DNA of 64,000 nucleotides, taken from positions 157,902,754-157,966,753 of the forward strand of contig NC_085136.1 of assembly GCF_035046485.1 (NCBI RefSeq). Direction: 5' to 3'. The notes below the pieces were generated by a model. That model was not told where the DNA came from and made no database searches. It worked only from the letters and a program-made list of their open reading frames with translations. The stretch's first letter is position 1. The number at the start of each line of letters is the position of its first letter. A program made the position numbers and the translations under genes. The DNA is from Aedes albopictus. Taxonomy: Eukaryota; Arthropoda; Insecta; Diptera; Culicidae. This document shows, one piece after another, positions 57,061 through 64,000 of the stretch.

Positions 57061-57720
57061 TACTCATGAATACCAAGTCTTTCACAAGTCCAATCATGAA
57101 TACCTACAAACTTACGATTACATCTTGCAGCACCAGTTTTTAAATATATTAAAACTTCCTCAATGACCATTTGAATTTGTGCGTTTTTTGATAGACGCAA
57201 AAATACCCCTGGCCCACGAAATAAAAGAAATTAATAGTGACCGACTAGAAATCACCTCCAGCATTGTTTTAATGAATACACTCGCGCTTACGCTTCAGCT
57301 ACGTACATCTATTCTCACTAGGAATTCACAAACTTTTGCTGGAATTCCATTGCAAATTCAACCAGAGTTTTTTCCCACATGATACTTGATTTCCATAAAG
57401 AATAAAGAAGTACTTAATCATATTTTGCAGTAATGCTGCTAGTAAATTCAAAGATTTTTAAAGATACCCATCCAGGAATTCCTGGAAATTATCATTTAGG
57501 TTTAATTTCTCAGCGATTCAAAAAAGAAGATGTACAATGTATTGCTTTTTATATAATTCTGATTATATAATATTTCCAAACAAAACTAACTAATTACATA
57601 GACTATTTTGGACAATGATCTTGTAAAGAGTGACAAGTTCAGAATGGTCTCCAATAACTGTCAATTTAAACACATATTATGCCAAATAAATTTCTATTAC
57701 TATACGTGCAGTTGAAACCC
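57061..57720. other. No gene recognised
   Basis: AT-rich interior of the 6.5-kb element between the minisatellite and the foldback. Confidence 0.4.
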
Positions 57721-57728
57721 GGAATTTC

Positions 57729-57866
57729 AGACTAGCGAAGTTGGATTTTTCTCCAAATCCGTGCGTCGGACCTAACTTCGGAGCTGTTTGCTATACAGCG
57801 CATTACTTCCGAAGTTAGGTCCAACGCACGGATTTGGAGAAAAATTCAACTTCGCTAGTCGAAAAC
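57729..57866. mobile_element. Foldback near right end of the 6.5-kb element
   Basis: TAGCGAAGTTGGATTTTTCT and its complement pair around a 30-base centre. The outer CGAAAACTCCG and AGTGGTTTTC words also occur in the Penelope-like piece at 11.9-12.2 kb, so this may be related. Confidence 0.55.
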
Positions 57867-58039
57867 TCCGATTTTCAACTAAATTGAGAATATAGATCTA
57901 TGTTTGTCACCACGACAGTGGTTTTCAGATTTTTTCTAATTTCCATATATAAAGTCATAAAAAATTTCTGGGGGGGGCCTGGCGGATTCTGGGGGGGGGG
58001 GGCCTGGCCCCCCTGGCCCCCCCTCTAGTTACGCCAATG

Positions 58040-58959
58040 ATGTTGGTTGTAGTAGTGAACGAAGAGAAAAACAGCGGCCATTCTTCGGGAACCCCACTGA
58101 AAGTTGGCAGCTCTCGTGAAACTGCTTGTCGGGCAGCAACTTGACTACGAGTTAGATTATTTCCTTCGTCGTCGTCGAACGCGTCGGGTCTCAAGGATCG
58201 ACCAGGTGCTGGTGAATGGACGTATCTCGATCGCTGATCTTGCTGAACGTTTATATTAGGACGGTGTGGCATGATATTCGACAACATACGTTGATTCGAG
58301 AAGCCATGCGAAGGTTGATTCGAGGGAATGTCGTAGTTTCGTCGCCCAACCGATGTCGCGATCACTCTAGGTCGATGCAATGATGTAGCTAGACGGCTGT
58401 TGTTGACGAGGCTGGGAATATCGTCGTGGTTGTCATGCTGTCGTACATTCCTGGATGGCTGCTGAACTGCTGTATTGAGCTCCAGTAGCTCCCTAGTTGG
58501 TCCCGGCTGATCTGGCTGTTGTCCTTCAATAATACCATTGTTGACCCATTCTTCCACTCGATCCTCAACTCTTGCATCTTCAGCTTCAACTATCGAAGAC
58601 GATTCGCTGGCCATCTCCAACAGTAGAGCGTACCGCCTTTGAAGGTATTCACGCTTCTTCGCATTTTCTTCCTCTTGCAATTTCCTCTCTTCGTCGAGCA
58701 TTTTTAACTCCAACTCCAACTGTCTTTGCTTGGTAGATCTCCTCGAAGTTCCCGAATGCTGACTCGATGTGTCCCGAAAACCTTGCTTCGCGTTGTTTTG
58801 GGGTATATCCGACGTTGATTTCAGCGGCTCGTTCGGAAGTTGTCCAACTAAGACTCCAGTAGTTGGAATGATGGTGCTGGATGCCAAGGGGATGCTTGCA
58901 GCTGCTAGTATAGGCGGATGACCGGATAAGACTGGGAGACACTGTCTCAGACTCCTCAT
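58040..58959 (-). pseudogene. BEL gag, middle part
   Basis: A frame of about 305 codons with a strong coiled coil (QLELELKMLDEERKLQEEEN, AKKREYLQRRYALLLEM) and then a disordered region. It ends in SRELPTFSGVPEEWPLFFSS, the conserved entry to the BEL gag DUF1759 region, where the 6.5-kb element begins. The last 25 codons of the open frame are insertion sequence. Confidence 0.85.
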
Positions 58960-59600
58960 CTCCGGGAATGTGTTGAGCGAACACGCAGTCGACTGTATAA
59001 ATTGATTCGATGGCGGGGGAGGCGGATTGAGGGGCGCTGTACCACCGGCGGGGGGAATATGCTTGGTGGAATCAGTATATTTGACGCGGAAAACGTACTA
59101 GTTACTGGGGTATTAGAAGGGGGTATTGTGTTGCTTACTTTATTGGCGGACATAGGCGGAAACATCACATTGGATGGAACGTGTGTTAGCATAGAATCAT
59201 TAACATCGCTGGGCAAGGCGGGTAAACTTGAAGAGATTTGAGGAACGACATTCAATGGCATCGATGTTACTCGTATAGAAGGATTTATAGAAGCTAACGT
59301 ACTCACGGATGGTACTACAGTAGCTTCCTTCGCTGTACTTTTCTTCTTGGCTCCCTTGGCGGCTTGCAAGCAGCTAGGGCAATGCCAATCACGGTCTGCG
59401 ACACCTTGGCTTACTTCCACGCACTCGAAGTGGTACCAGTCATCACACTTGTCGCACTGGACCATTCGAGTGTTGTCGTCGTCTTTGCAAGCTTTGCAGT
59501 GTTGACTGCCATCGATTTCGTTTCGGGTAGACCCCGGAGCGGTCCTACTATCACGAGACGCAGCGGTGCTTCTCGTCTTCATTGGCGTTCGCCCAAGCAT
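58960..59600 (-). pseudogene. BEL gag N-terminus with PHD finger
   Basis: From ATG at 59600 (MLGRTPMKTRSTAASRDS) it encodes a Cys4-His-Cys3 zinc finger at about residues 34-80: CKACKDDDNTRMVQCDKCDD, then WYHFECVEVS and WHCPSCLQ. This is a PHD finger, a fold that usually binds histone H3 tails. A Pro/Ser/Thr-rich linker follows. A frameshift close to 58960 separates it from the coiled-coil part. The upstream in-frame GTG in the LTR is not needed as a start. Confidence 0.85.
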
Positions 59601-59637
59601 CGTCCGCTCGGAATGGGAGTAAACGATTTTTTTAAAT

Positions 59638-60878
59638 TGTTGACTCACCGGTCAACTATCAAGAGTAGTGAAAGGAGGGCACGAGATTCCGATTTCTTAA
59701 TATTTATTAGGCACATTAAAAAATTCCTGAAATTCAACCTCATTAGTCACAATTCAATTGGGGCCACACTCAACTTACGTTTAGTTCTTTCGTGCTCTAA
59801 TTCCTCCTATCTTCGTCCCTTTATGATGTATGGTTCCAAACTTCTAGCGGCAAATCTGTTTCTACTGCATGTAGATAAATTAGGGTCTTAATTCAACTAT
59901 GATTATCTGATCAAACTTACGATAATATGTTTCTATAAACGATCTCCAACGCAGTTCAGTTACGGTTAGCGAATACGCCGAAGTCTAGTACAGCTTATCT
60001 TTAAAGAAATTCATTTATTGTTAAAGATGATAACTTGAAGTGTTAGCTGTTAGATTACCTCGTTTCACTAATTACTTGCAAAACAATTATAACTATAACG
60101 AGTAACTGCAAAAATTCTATAATAACAATTCGAGAACCACACCGCAATTTTGCCTAATCATTCTCCTGACCATCTCATGTTTGACGTCCCAGCATTTGAC
60201 AAGTTGCTCTGTCATATTGAGTGTTCTACCTACACTGAACGAAACCCCCCGCCCAAGATCGACTGAGAGGCGATACGATCACGCCCCTTAACGACATTCG
60301 GTCGAAAACCGTATGGTCCACCGACCGAATGATGTCATCTTAAAACCGGATGACAGCGATATGAAAATAGAATGTCGACCATATGGTCGAGCAACTTTGT
60401 TATTTAGCGATTGATAACAATATCACCGCTATCTTTTTCAAAAATATATGTGCTTAGTGGCCAGGGCCAGGGTACCCATGCCGGCACCCTTTTCAAAAAA
60501 TATGACATGTCCAGGATAGGACATGCAAATCAAAGTCGTCAATGTCCCGGGTGTCACGATCAAGGAACTTGTTACGCTATCGATGAATAAATTCGGTGCA
60601 TCTGTGTGGCCTTCGCTCTGCAACTAATATTCATTCACATAGCGTGCGTCGACTCATACGCGAATAAGATGATCGTCATCCGATTTTTGGGATGATTGCC
60701 GTATGACTGATTCGTCTTTCGAAAACACGATTTTGGTACTTTGGACTGGATGGTCGGACAAATCAGTCGATTTTGGGATGGGGTTTTCGTTCAGTGTACA
60801 TCTATCGAGTTCTGTCGGGATCATGGTACCTCAATGAAGATCGTCCTAATAAGACGCGTCGACCGAGGGGTCGCAACA
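59638..60878 (-). repeat. BEL 5' LTR, split by a TA-element
   Basis: The same 675 bp as the 3' LTR, with a 564-bp element at 60233-60796. Differences seen: one in the TTTAAAGRAATTC word and one in AATAAGRCGCG. Confidence 0.9.
60233..60796. mobile_element. TA-element in the BEL LTR, CACTGAACGAAA ends
   Basis: Inverted ends CACTGAACGAAACCCC and GGGGTTTTCGTTCAGTG; TA at 60231-60232 and 60797-60798. The intact LTR at 46.7 kb shows the empty site. Repeated GACCATATGGTCG and CGGTCG words inside. No transposase. Confidence 0.9.
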
Positions 60879-61260
60879 GTGACGCTGTCGGTTTTATAAC
60901 CGAAAACCACTGCCTCGGTTGCGCGTGGGGAGGCGCTTGTCTCGACGATGGTGGAGTGGATGAGCCACTCCGCTGCGACGCTGTCGGTTTTATGACCGAT
61001 GACTGCTTCCTTGGTTGCACTGCGGGATGCGTGCGTGTCGACGTTCGTTGACTGAATGAGCCACTCCGATGTGGCGCTGTCGGTTTTATAACCGAAAACC
61101 ACTGCCTCGGTTGCGCGTGAGGAGGCGCTTGTCTCGACGATGGTGGGTGGATGAGCCACTCCGCTGCGACGCTGTCGGTTTTATGACCGATGACTGCTTC
61201 CTTGGTTGCACTGCGGGATGCGTGCGTGTCGACGTTGGTTGGTTGAATGAATCATGCTTT
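60879..61260. repeat. Tandem repeat, about 94-bp monomers in pairs
   Basis: Two diverged monomers alternate (A-B-A-B). A contains CGGTTTTATAACCGAAAACC and B contains CGGTTTTATGACCGATGACT; both end in GAGCCACTCCG. A further B-like unit lies at 46030-46118 beyond the BEL insertion, so the array was once continuous with the Gypsy A leader. Confidence 0.8.
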
Positions 61261-61273
61261 GAAAATGGTACCA

Positions 61274-61281
61274 TATTTATA
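61274..61281 (-). promoter_or_regulatory. TATA-like box upstream of the Gypsy A leader
   Basis: The minus strand reads CCTATAAATATGG. With BEL removed it would lie about 0.7 kb from the first possible donor site of element A. Only a sequence match. Confidence 0.3.
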
Positions 61282-61558
61282 GGCCGATGACCGAATCGAA
61301 ATAGCTCCGCCCAGTCAATTCCATACCCGATTTTTATGAGATGCATGAGAGATAATCAGCTTAATAGTCAACCCAAATCATATGTCGCTGAATTCTGCCT
61401 GTTAGTGGATAATTCTTTTCGTGAATTATTGAAAATTCAATTTAAATCAGTTTAAACAGTTTATTGTTATTTTTTTTTTCATTTCAATATCCCAAGTTTC
61501 TACAGTATCCTGTATCATTTATCGCTTGAAGTAATTTTCTTCCATCCTTGCACATCTT
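61282..61558. other. No gene recognised
   Basis: AT-rich spacer between the tandem repeat and the R1 element. Confidence 0.4.
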
Positions 61559-61665
61559 CGTCTTCGGAAACCGCCTCAGTACAACCAATAAACTAAAGCA
61601 ACCGTATGTCGTCGCCTCAGCACACCCACGCACAGACTCTCGAGGCAGTGTAGTTGCCGGCCAAT
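61559..61665 (+). pseudogene. RTE linker remnant fused to R1 leader
   Basis: ACAACCAATAAACTAAAGCA through CAGACTCTCGAGGCAGTGTA resembles the RTE linker start. It is followed by GTTGCCGGCCAATAATAAAA as at 29.58 kb. Confidence 0.6.
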
Positions 61666-63097
61666 AATAAAACTAATAAGGCGAGGTCTCCATAAAGGAA
61701 AAGTGAGGCCATAGGTGCGGGAAGCTGTGTACGAAGCTCCAGCGTAAGAGTTCCTAGCCTGCGGGTGGAGATACTGGATGGAGCGTGATTGTTAAGGGCC
61801 ATCAACCAAAAAAGAGAAAGACTGCCCGCTATCGAGGTGACTGAGCAGCAGCTTGGCAAGATCATCGTCTTTGCGTCCACGAAGTTTAACATTAGCAAGG
61901 ACCTGAAAACAGCCCTGTTGCGACTTCGGAAGTCGGTGGACGATGCCAAGCAGATACTCGTGAAGACTGCAGCAGCGGCGGAACCTGTGAAGGAAAAGGA
62001 TACGAAGTATACCAGGGAGTCCAAAAAGTATGGTGGATAGAACTGCCCGTGATAAGCACTCGCAGAAGCGGGCGATGCAGACGCCGGGCGAGGAGCTGTC
62101 TGGCGGTGCCCGCAAGGCCAGGCGAATACTTACCCCGAAGGTCGGCAGCAATGCCAGCAAGTCGGACCCCAGCCAGGTGTACCAGAAAGCTGGGAAGAGT
62201 GAACTTGAAAAGGCTGGCCCATCCCAGATGGATGGGAACAAGGGGTTGCGGCTGTTGGTAGGCCCTCAGCAACCACAGAGTTGGGTGAACCAAGGCAAGG
62301 ACCCCCCTGGGAGGAAGGTCGAGAGGAAGAAGTCAAAGCCGCAGAAAGAAGTAGTTAGGGACGCCAAACCAAGGCGTAAAAGAGTAGGTGCCAAGCGTAT
62401 GAAAGCATCAACAAGACCGAACAGTCGAAGTATTCGTACGTCTTGAAGGCGATGCGAAGCGATGCTAAGCTCGTGGATCTGGGAGCCGACGTGTGCAGTA
62501 TCAGATGTGTACGGGCGAGCTGAAGCACGATAAGGAGCGAGAGGGCACCGCATACAAAAGTTTGACGGAACAGGTCTTTGGCGAAGGAATAGAGGAGAGG
62601 GCTCTCACACAAGAGGTGACTCTGAAGGTTAAAGATCTAGACGAGGTCTACAAAGTGGAAGAGTTTGTCACGCATGTGTCACGGCACTGCGGCAACAGTA
62701 CGAGGTGCAGATGGTTGCCGCAGCCGTTAGGCTACGAGAGGTGCCAGCAGAAACACAGATAGCTTTGGTTCAGCTAACTGTGCCGGACGTCAAAAAGTCC
62801 GTTAAAGTAGGGAGGATAAAGGTAGGCTGGTGCGTATGTCATCTGATGTTCCACGAGCCACCAGAGGTTTGCTTCAGGTGTCTGGAACCAGGACACAAGT
62901 CATGGGATTGCAAAGACCCTGACATGAGAAAACTGTGCAGGAGATGCAGAGCTGAAGGCCATAAGGCACAAGGCTGCACGAGTCCACCCATTTGTATGAT
63001 CTGTGCCGGGAAATCCGTGAACAACAGGCATCCACCACCGGGTCCAAGGTGCCTGGCCTTCAAGAAAGCCGCAGTGAACAAATCACTGTATAGATAA
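61666..63097 (+). pseudogene. R1-clade LINE leader and ORF1 (zinc-knuckle protein)
   Basis: A short leader is followed by ORF1 in four overlapping frames (61789-62040, 62030-62446, 62493-62762, 62705-63097). Upstream parts are Lys/Arg-rich and nucleic-acid-binding in character. The C-terminus has three knuckles: CFRCLEPGHKSWDC, CRRCRAEGHKAQGC and CMICAGKSVNNRH. This arrangement is typical of R1/LOA-group ORF1 proteins, which coat the element RNA. Frameshifts near 62035, 62450 and 62730 make it a pseudogene. Confidence 0.85.
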
Positions 63098-63237
63098 CGC
63101 AGCTGAACCTGAACTGAACGCGTCACGGTGCGGCTCAGCAACAGCTTTGTCAGGCGGTTTCTGTGATATCTCCATCACAGCGGACCCGTACCGACCACTC
63201 GCCGGCAACGCAATTGTGTCGCGGTTGGAGTCAGAAA

Positions 63238-64000
63238 AATGGCGGCGGTATGGACGACGGGTAAATACCCAGTCCAGGCGTTGGTGTCTATCTATATATA
63301 TAAAAATGAGTTTGAAATCCCTTTGAAGCAACAAAACTCACAAACGGCTGAACCGATTAGGATGGCTCTTGCACGGTTCGATTCGTTTTCATGGTGGCTG
63401 TGTTTATATGTACAAAAAGTTACGAAAATCAACTAGAAAAGTAACAAAATTGAAAAAGAACTGATTTTCTATGAGCTGGGAAGGAAATCAACACGACCGA
63501 AATGAAATCAATCTAGAGTGCGGTGCTTAAATAAGCTCAAAATCTGTCAAGCCACCACAAGATTGGCAAGACAAAGTTTGCCGGGACAGCTAGTTACTTA
63601 TAAGAGCTTCGCGGTCGCCAAAGTAAACGGGGTCTTTTGTAGCTGTTGTGTACCTCCGCGGTGTCCGATCGAGCAGTTCACGCAGATGCTAGACTGCATG
63701 ACGACCATGCTAACAGGGCGAAGGCCGTGGAATGGGGAAGCCGTTTCACGAACCAGCGGGATCAGATCCTGCTAGAGACACTGGCCATACTAGATGTCGA
63801 CTTGGCTAATGTCGACACTAAGAGTACCTACCTTTAGTCTGGTACCGGTGCGGAGTTGATTACTGACGTGGCTTTTTGTAGTCCTGGCTCTACTGAACTG
63901 GAAAGATGTCGATAGCTACGCTACAGTATCGACTACAACAACAGCAGGCAGCGGGTAGAGGAAGAGTTCACTAGGCCAAGGCCAAGCCCTCGCAGGTGGA
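63238..64000 (+). pseudogene. R1-clade LINE ORF2 start (endonuclease), runs off the window
   Basis: After the Helitron insertion, the frames encode TYKSFAVAKVNGVF, IEQFTQMLDCMT, LTGRRP, then WGSRFTNQRDQILLETLAIL and DVDLANVDTKSTY. Near the end comes LRYSIDYNNSRQRVEEEFTR. These are R1-type endonuclease blocks. Frame changes occur near 63730 and 63840. The GGDFNAW block is deleted. RT would lie beyond the window. Confidence 0.8.
63291..63593. mobile_element. Short non-autonomous Helitron
   Basis: Begins TCTATATATATAAAAATG after A and ends ACAGCTAG before T, with a CCGGG-containing hairpin candidate just inside the CTAG end. There are no inverted ends and no duplication, as expected for Helitrons. 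The R1 ORF2 frame continues on both sides. 303 bp. Confidence 0.85.

Larger units (their letters stand above)
51499..58039. mobile_element. 6.5-kb TIR element filled with minisatellite, inside BEL gag
   Basis: Inverted ends CATTGGCGTAACTAGG and CTAGTTACGCCAATG continue into G/C runs (GGGGGGCC type). ATGTTGG is duplicated (51492-51498, 58040-58046). The gag frame continues across the site, which proves insertion. The interior has minisatellite arrays, a SINE, a foldback and no transposase. A 7-8 bp duplication suggests a hAT-like origin, but I cannot place the family. Confidence 0.85.
46119..60878 (-). mobile_element. Complete BEL/Pao retrotransposon with two nested insertions
   Basis: LTR-gag-pol-LTR on the minus strand, flanked by GTGAC at 46114-46118 and 60879-60883. 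Subtracting a 6541-bp and a 564-bp insertion with their duplications leaves about 7.65 kb, a normal BEL length. The LTRs are 675 bp each (after removing the insertion), with TG...CA ends and about two differences by eye, so insertion was recent. Coding breaks: a gag frameshift near 58960, the 6.5-kb insertion, and an 8-nt insertion in RT. No clear primer-binding site was recognised after the 5' LTR. Confidence 0.9.

Noticed and set aside
58956..59648. A host PHD-finger chromatin gene
   Set aside because: It starts 38 bases after a BEL LTR and runs into BEL gag blocks, so it is part of the retrotransposon.
61789..63097. A cellular zinc-knuckle gene
   Set aside because: Three CCHC knuckles followed by an R1-type endonuclease mark it as LINE ORF1.

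Overview
The window reads as intergenic heterochromatin-like DNA from a culicine mosquito, most likely Aedes. That is an inference from the repeat mix: RTE/JAM1-type and R1-clade LINEs, BEL and mag-type Ty3/Gypsy LTR elements, tRNA-derived SINEs with Feilai- or Gecko-like bodies, many TIR mini-elements, and 12-bp-period GGAATTCCTCCA minisatellites. I find no convincing host protein-coding gene, rRNA, functional tRNA or CRISPR. Nearly every coding stretch is retrotransposon pol or gag, and nearly all are broken.

Layout. 1-0.9 kb: RTE endonuclease/linker fragment (+). 1.0-2.6 kb: a foldback TA-element with a second foldback inside it, followed by a tRNA-derived SINE to 3.05 kb. 4.4-7.9 kb: an RTE copy on the minus strand, near full length but frameshifted. 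8.0-8.5 kb: two mini-elements. 9.95-23.03 kb: a second RTE copy on the plus strand, about 2.4 kb of sequence spread over 13.1 kb by at least 14 insertions, most with readable target-site duplications (TSDs). These include a 5.1-kb hAT-type element with 8-bp TSD that carries a minisatellite and another hAT element. 23.7-28.8 kb: foldbacks, including a Penelope-like terminal repeat with a hammerhead-like core, among anonymous AT-rich DNA. 28.8-34.3 kb: RTE and R1 fragments and SINEs. 35.6-45.9 kb: two mag-like Gypsy elements on the minus strand. They are joined at one 78-bp LTR and both carry GT-AG intron-like interruptions. The downstream one holds an array of a 15-bp dyad motif between its leader and gag. 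46.1-60.9 kb: a complete, young BEL element (5-bp TSD GTGAC, two 675-bp LTRs with two differences seen by eye). Its gag starts with a PHD finger and is split by a 6.5-kb TIR element filled with minisatellite. Its 5' LTR is split by a 564-bp TA-element. 60.9-61.3 kb: a tandem repeat that originally lay next to the upstream Gypsy gag. 61.6-64.0 kb: an R1-clade LINE with a zinc-knuckle ORF1 and an ORF2 endonuclease interrupted by a short Helitron.

Relative ages follow from nesting. RTE copies are oldest. DNA mini-elements, SINEs and Penelope-like pieces entered them. The Gypsy elements are old and multiply hit. BEL inserted late, into the leader of the upstream Gypsy, and then received two DNA elements. 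The parts that seem least explained are the intron-bearing Gypsy elements, the dyad array in the leader intron of one of them, and minisatellite arrays inside two unrelated TIR elements.
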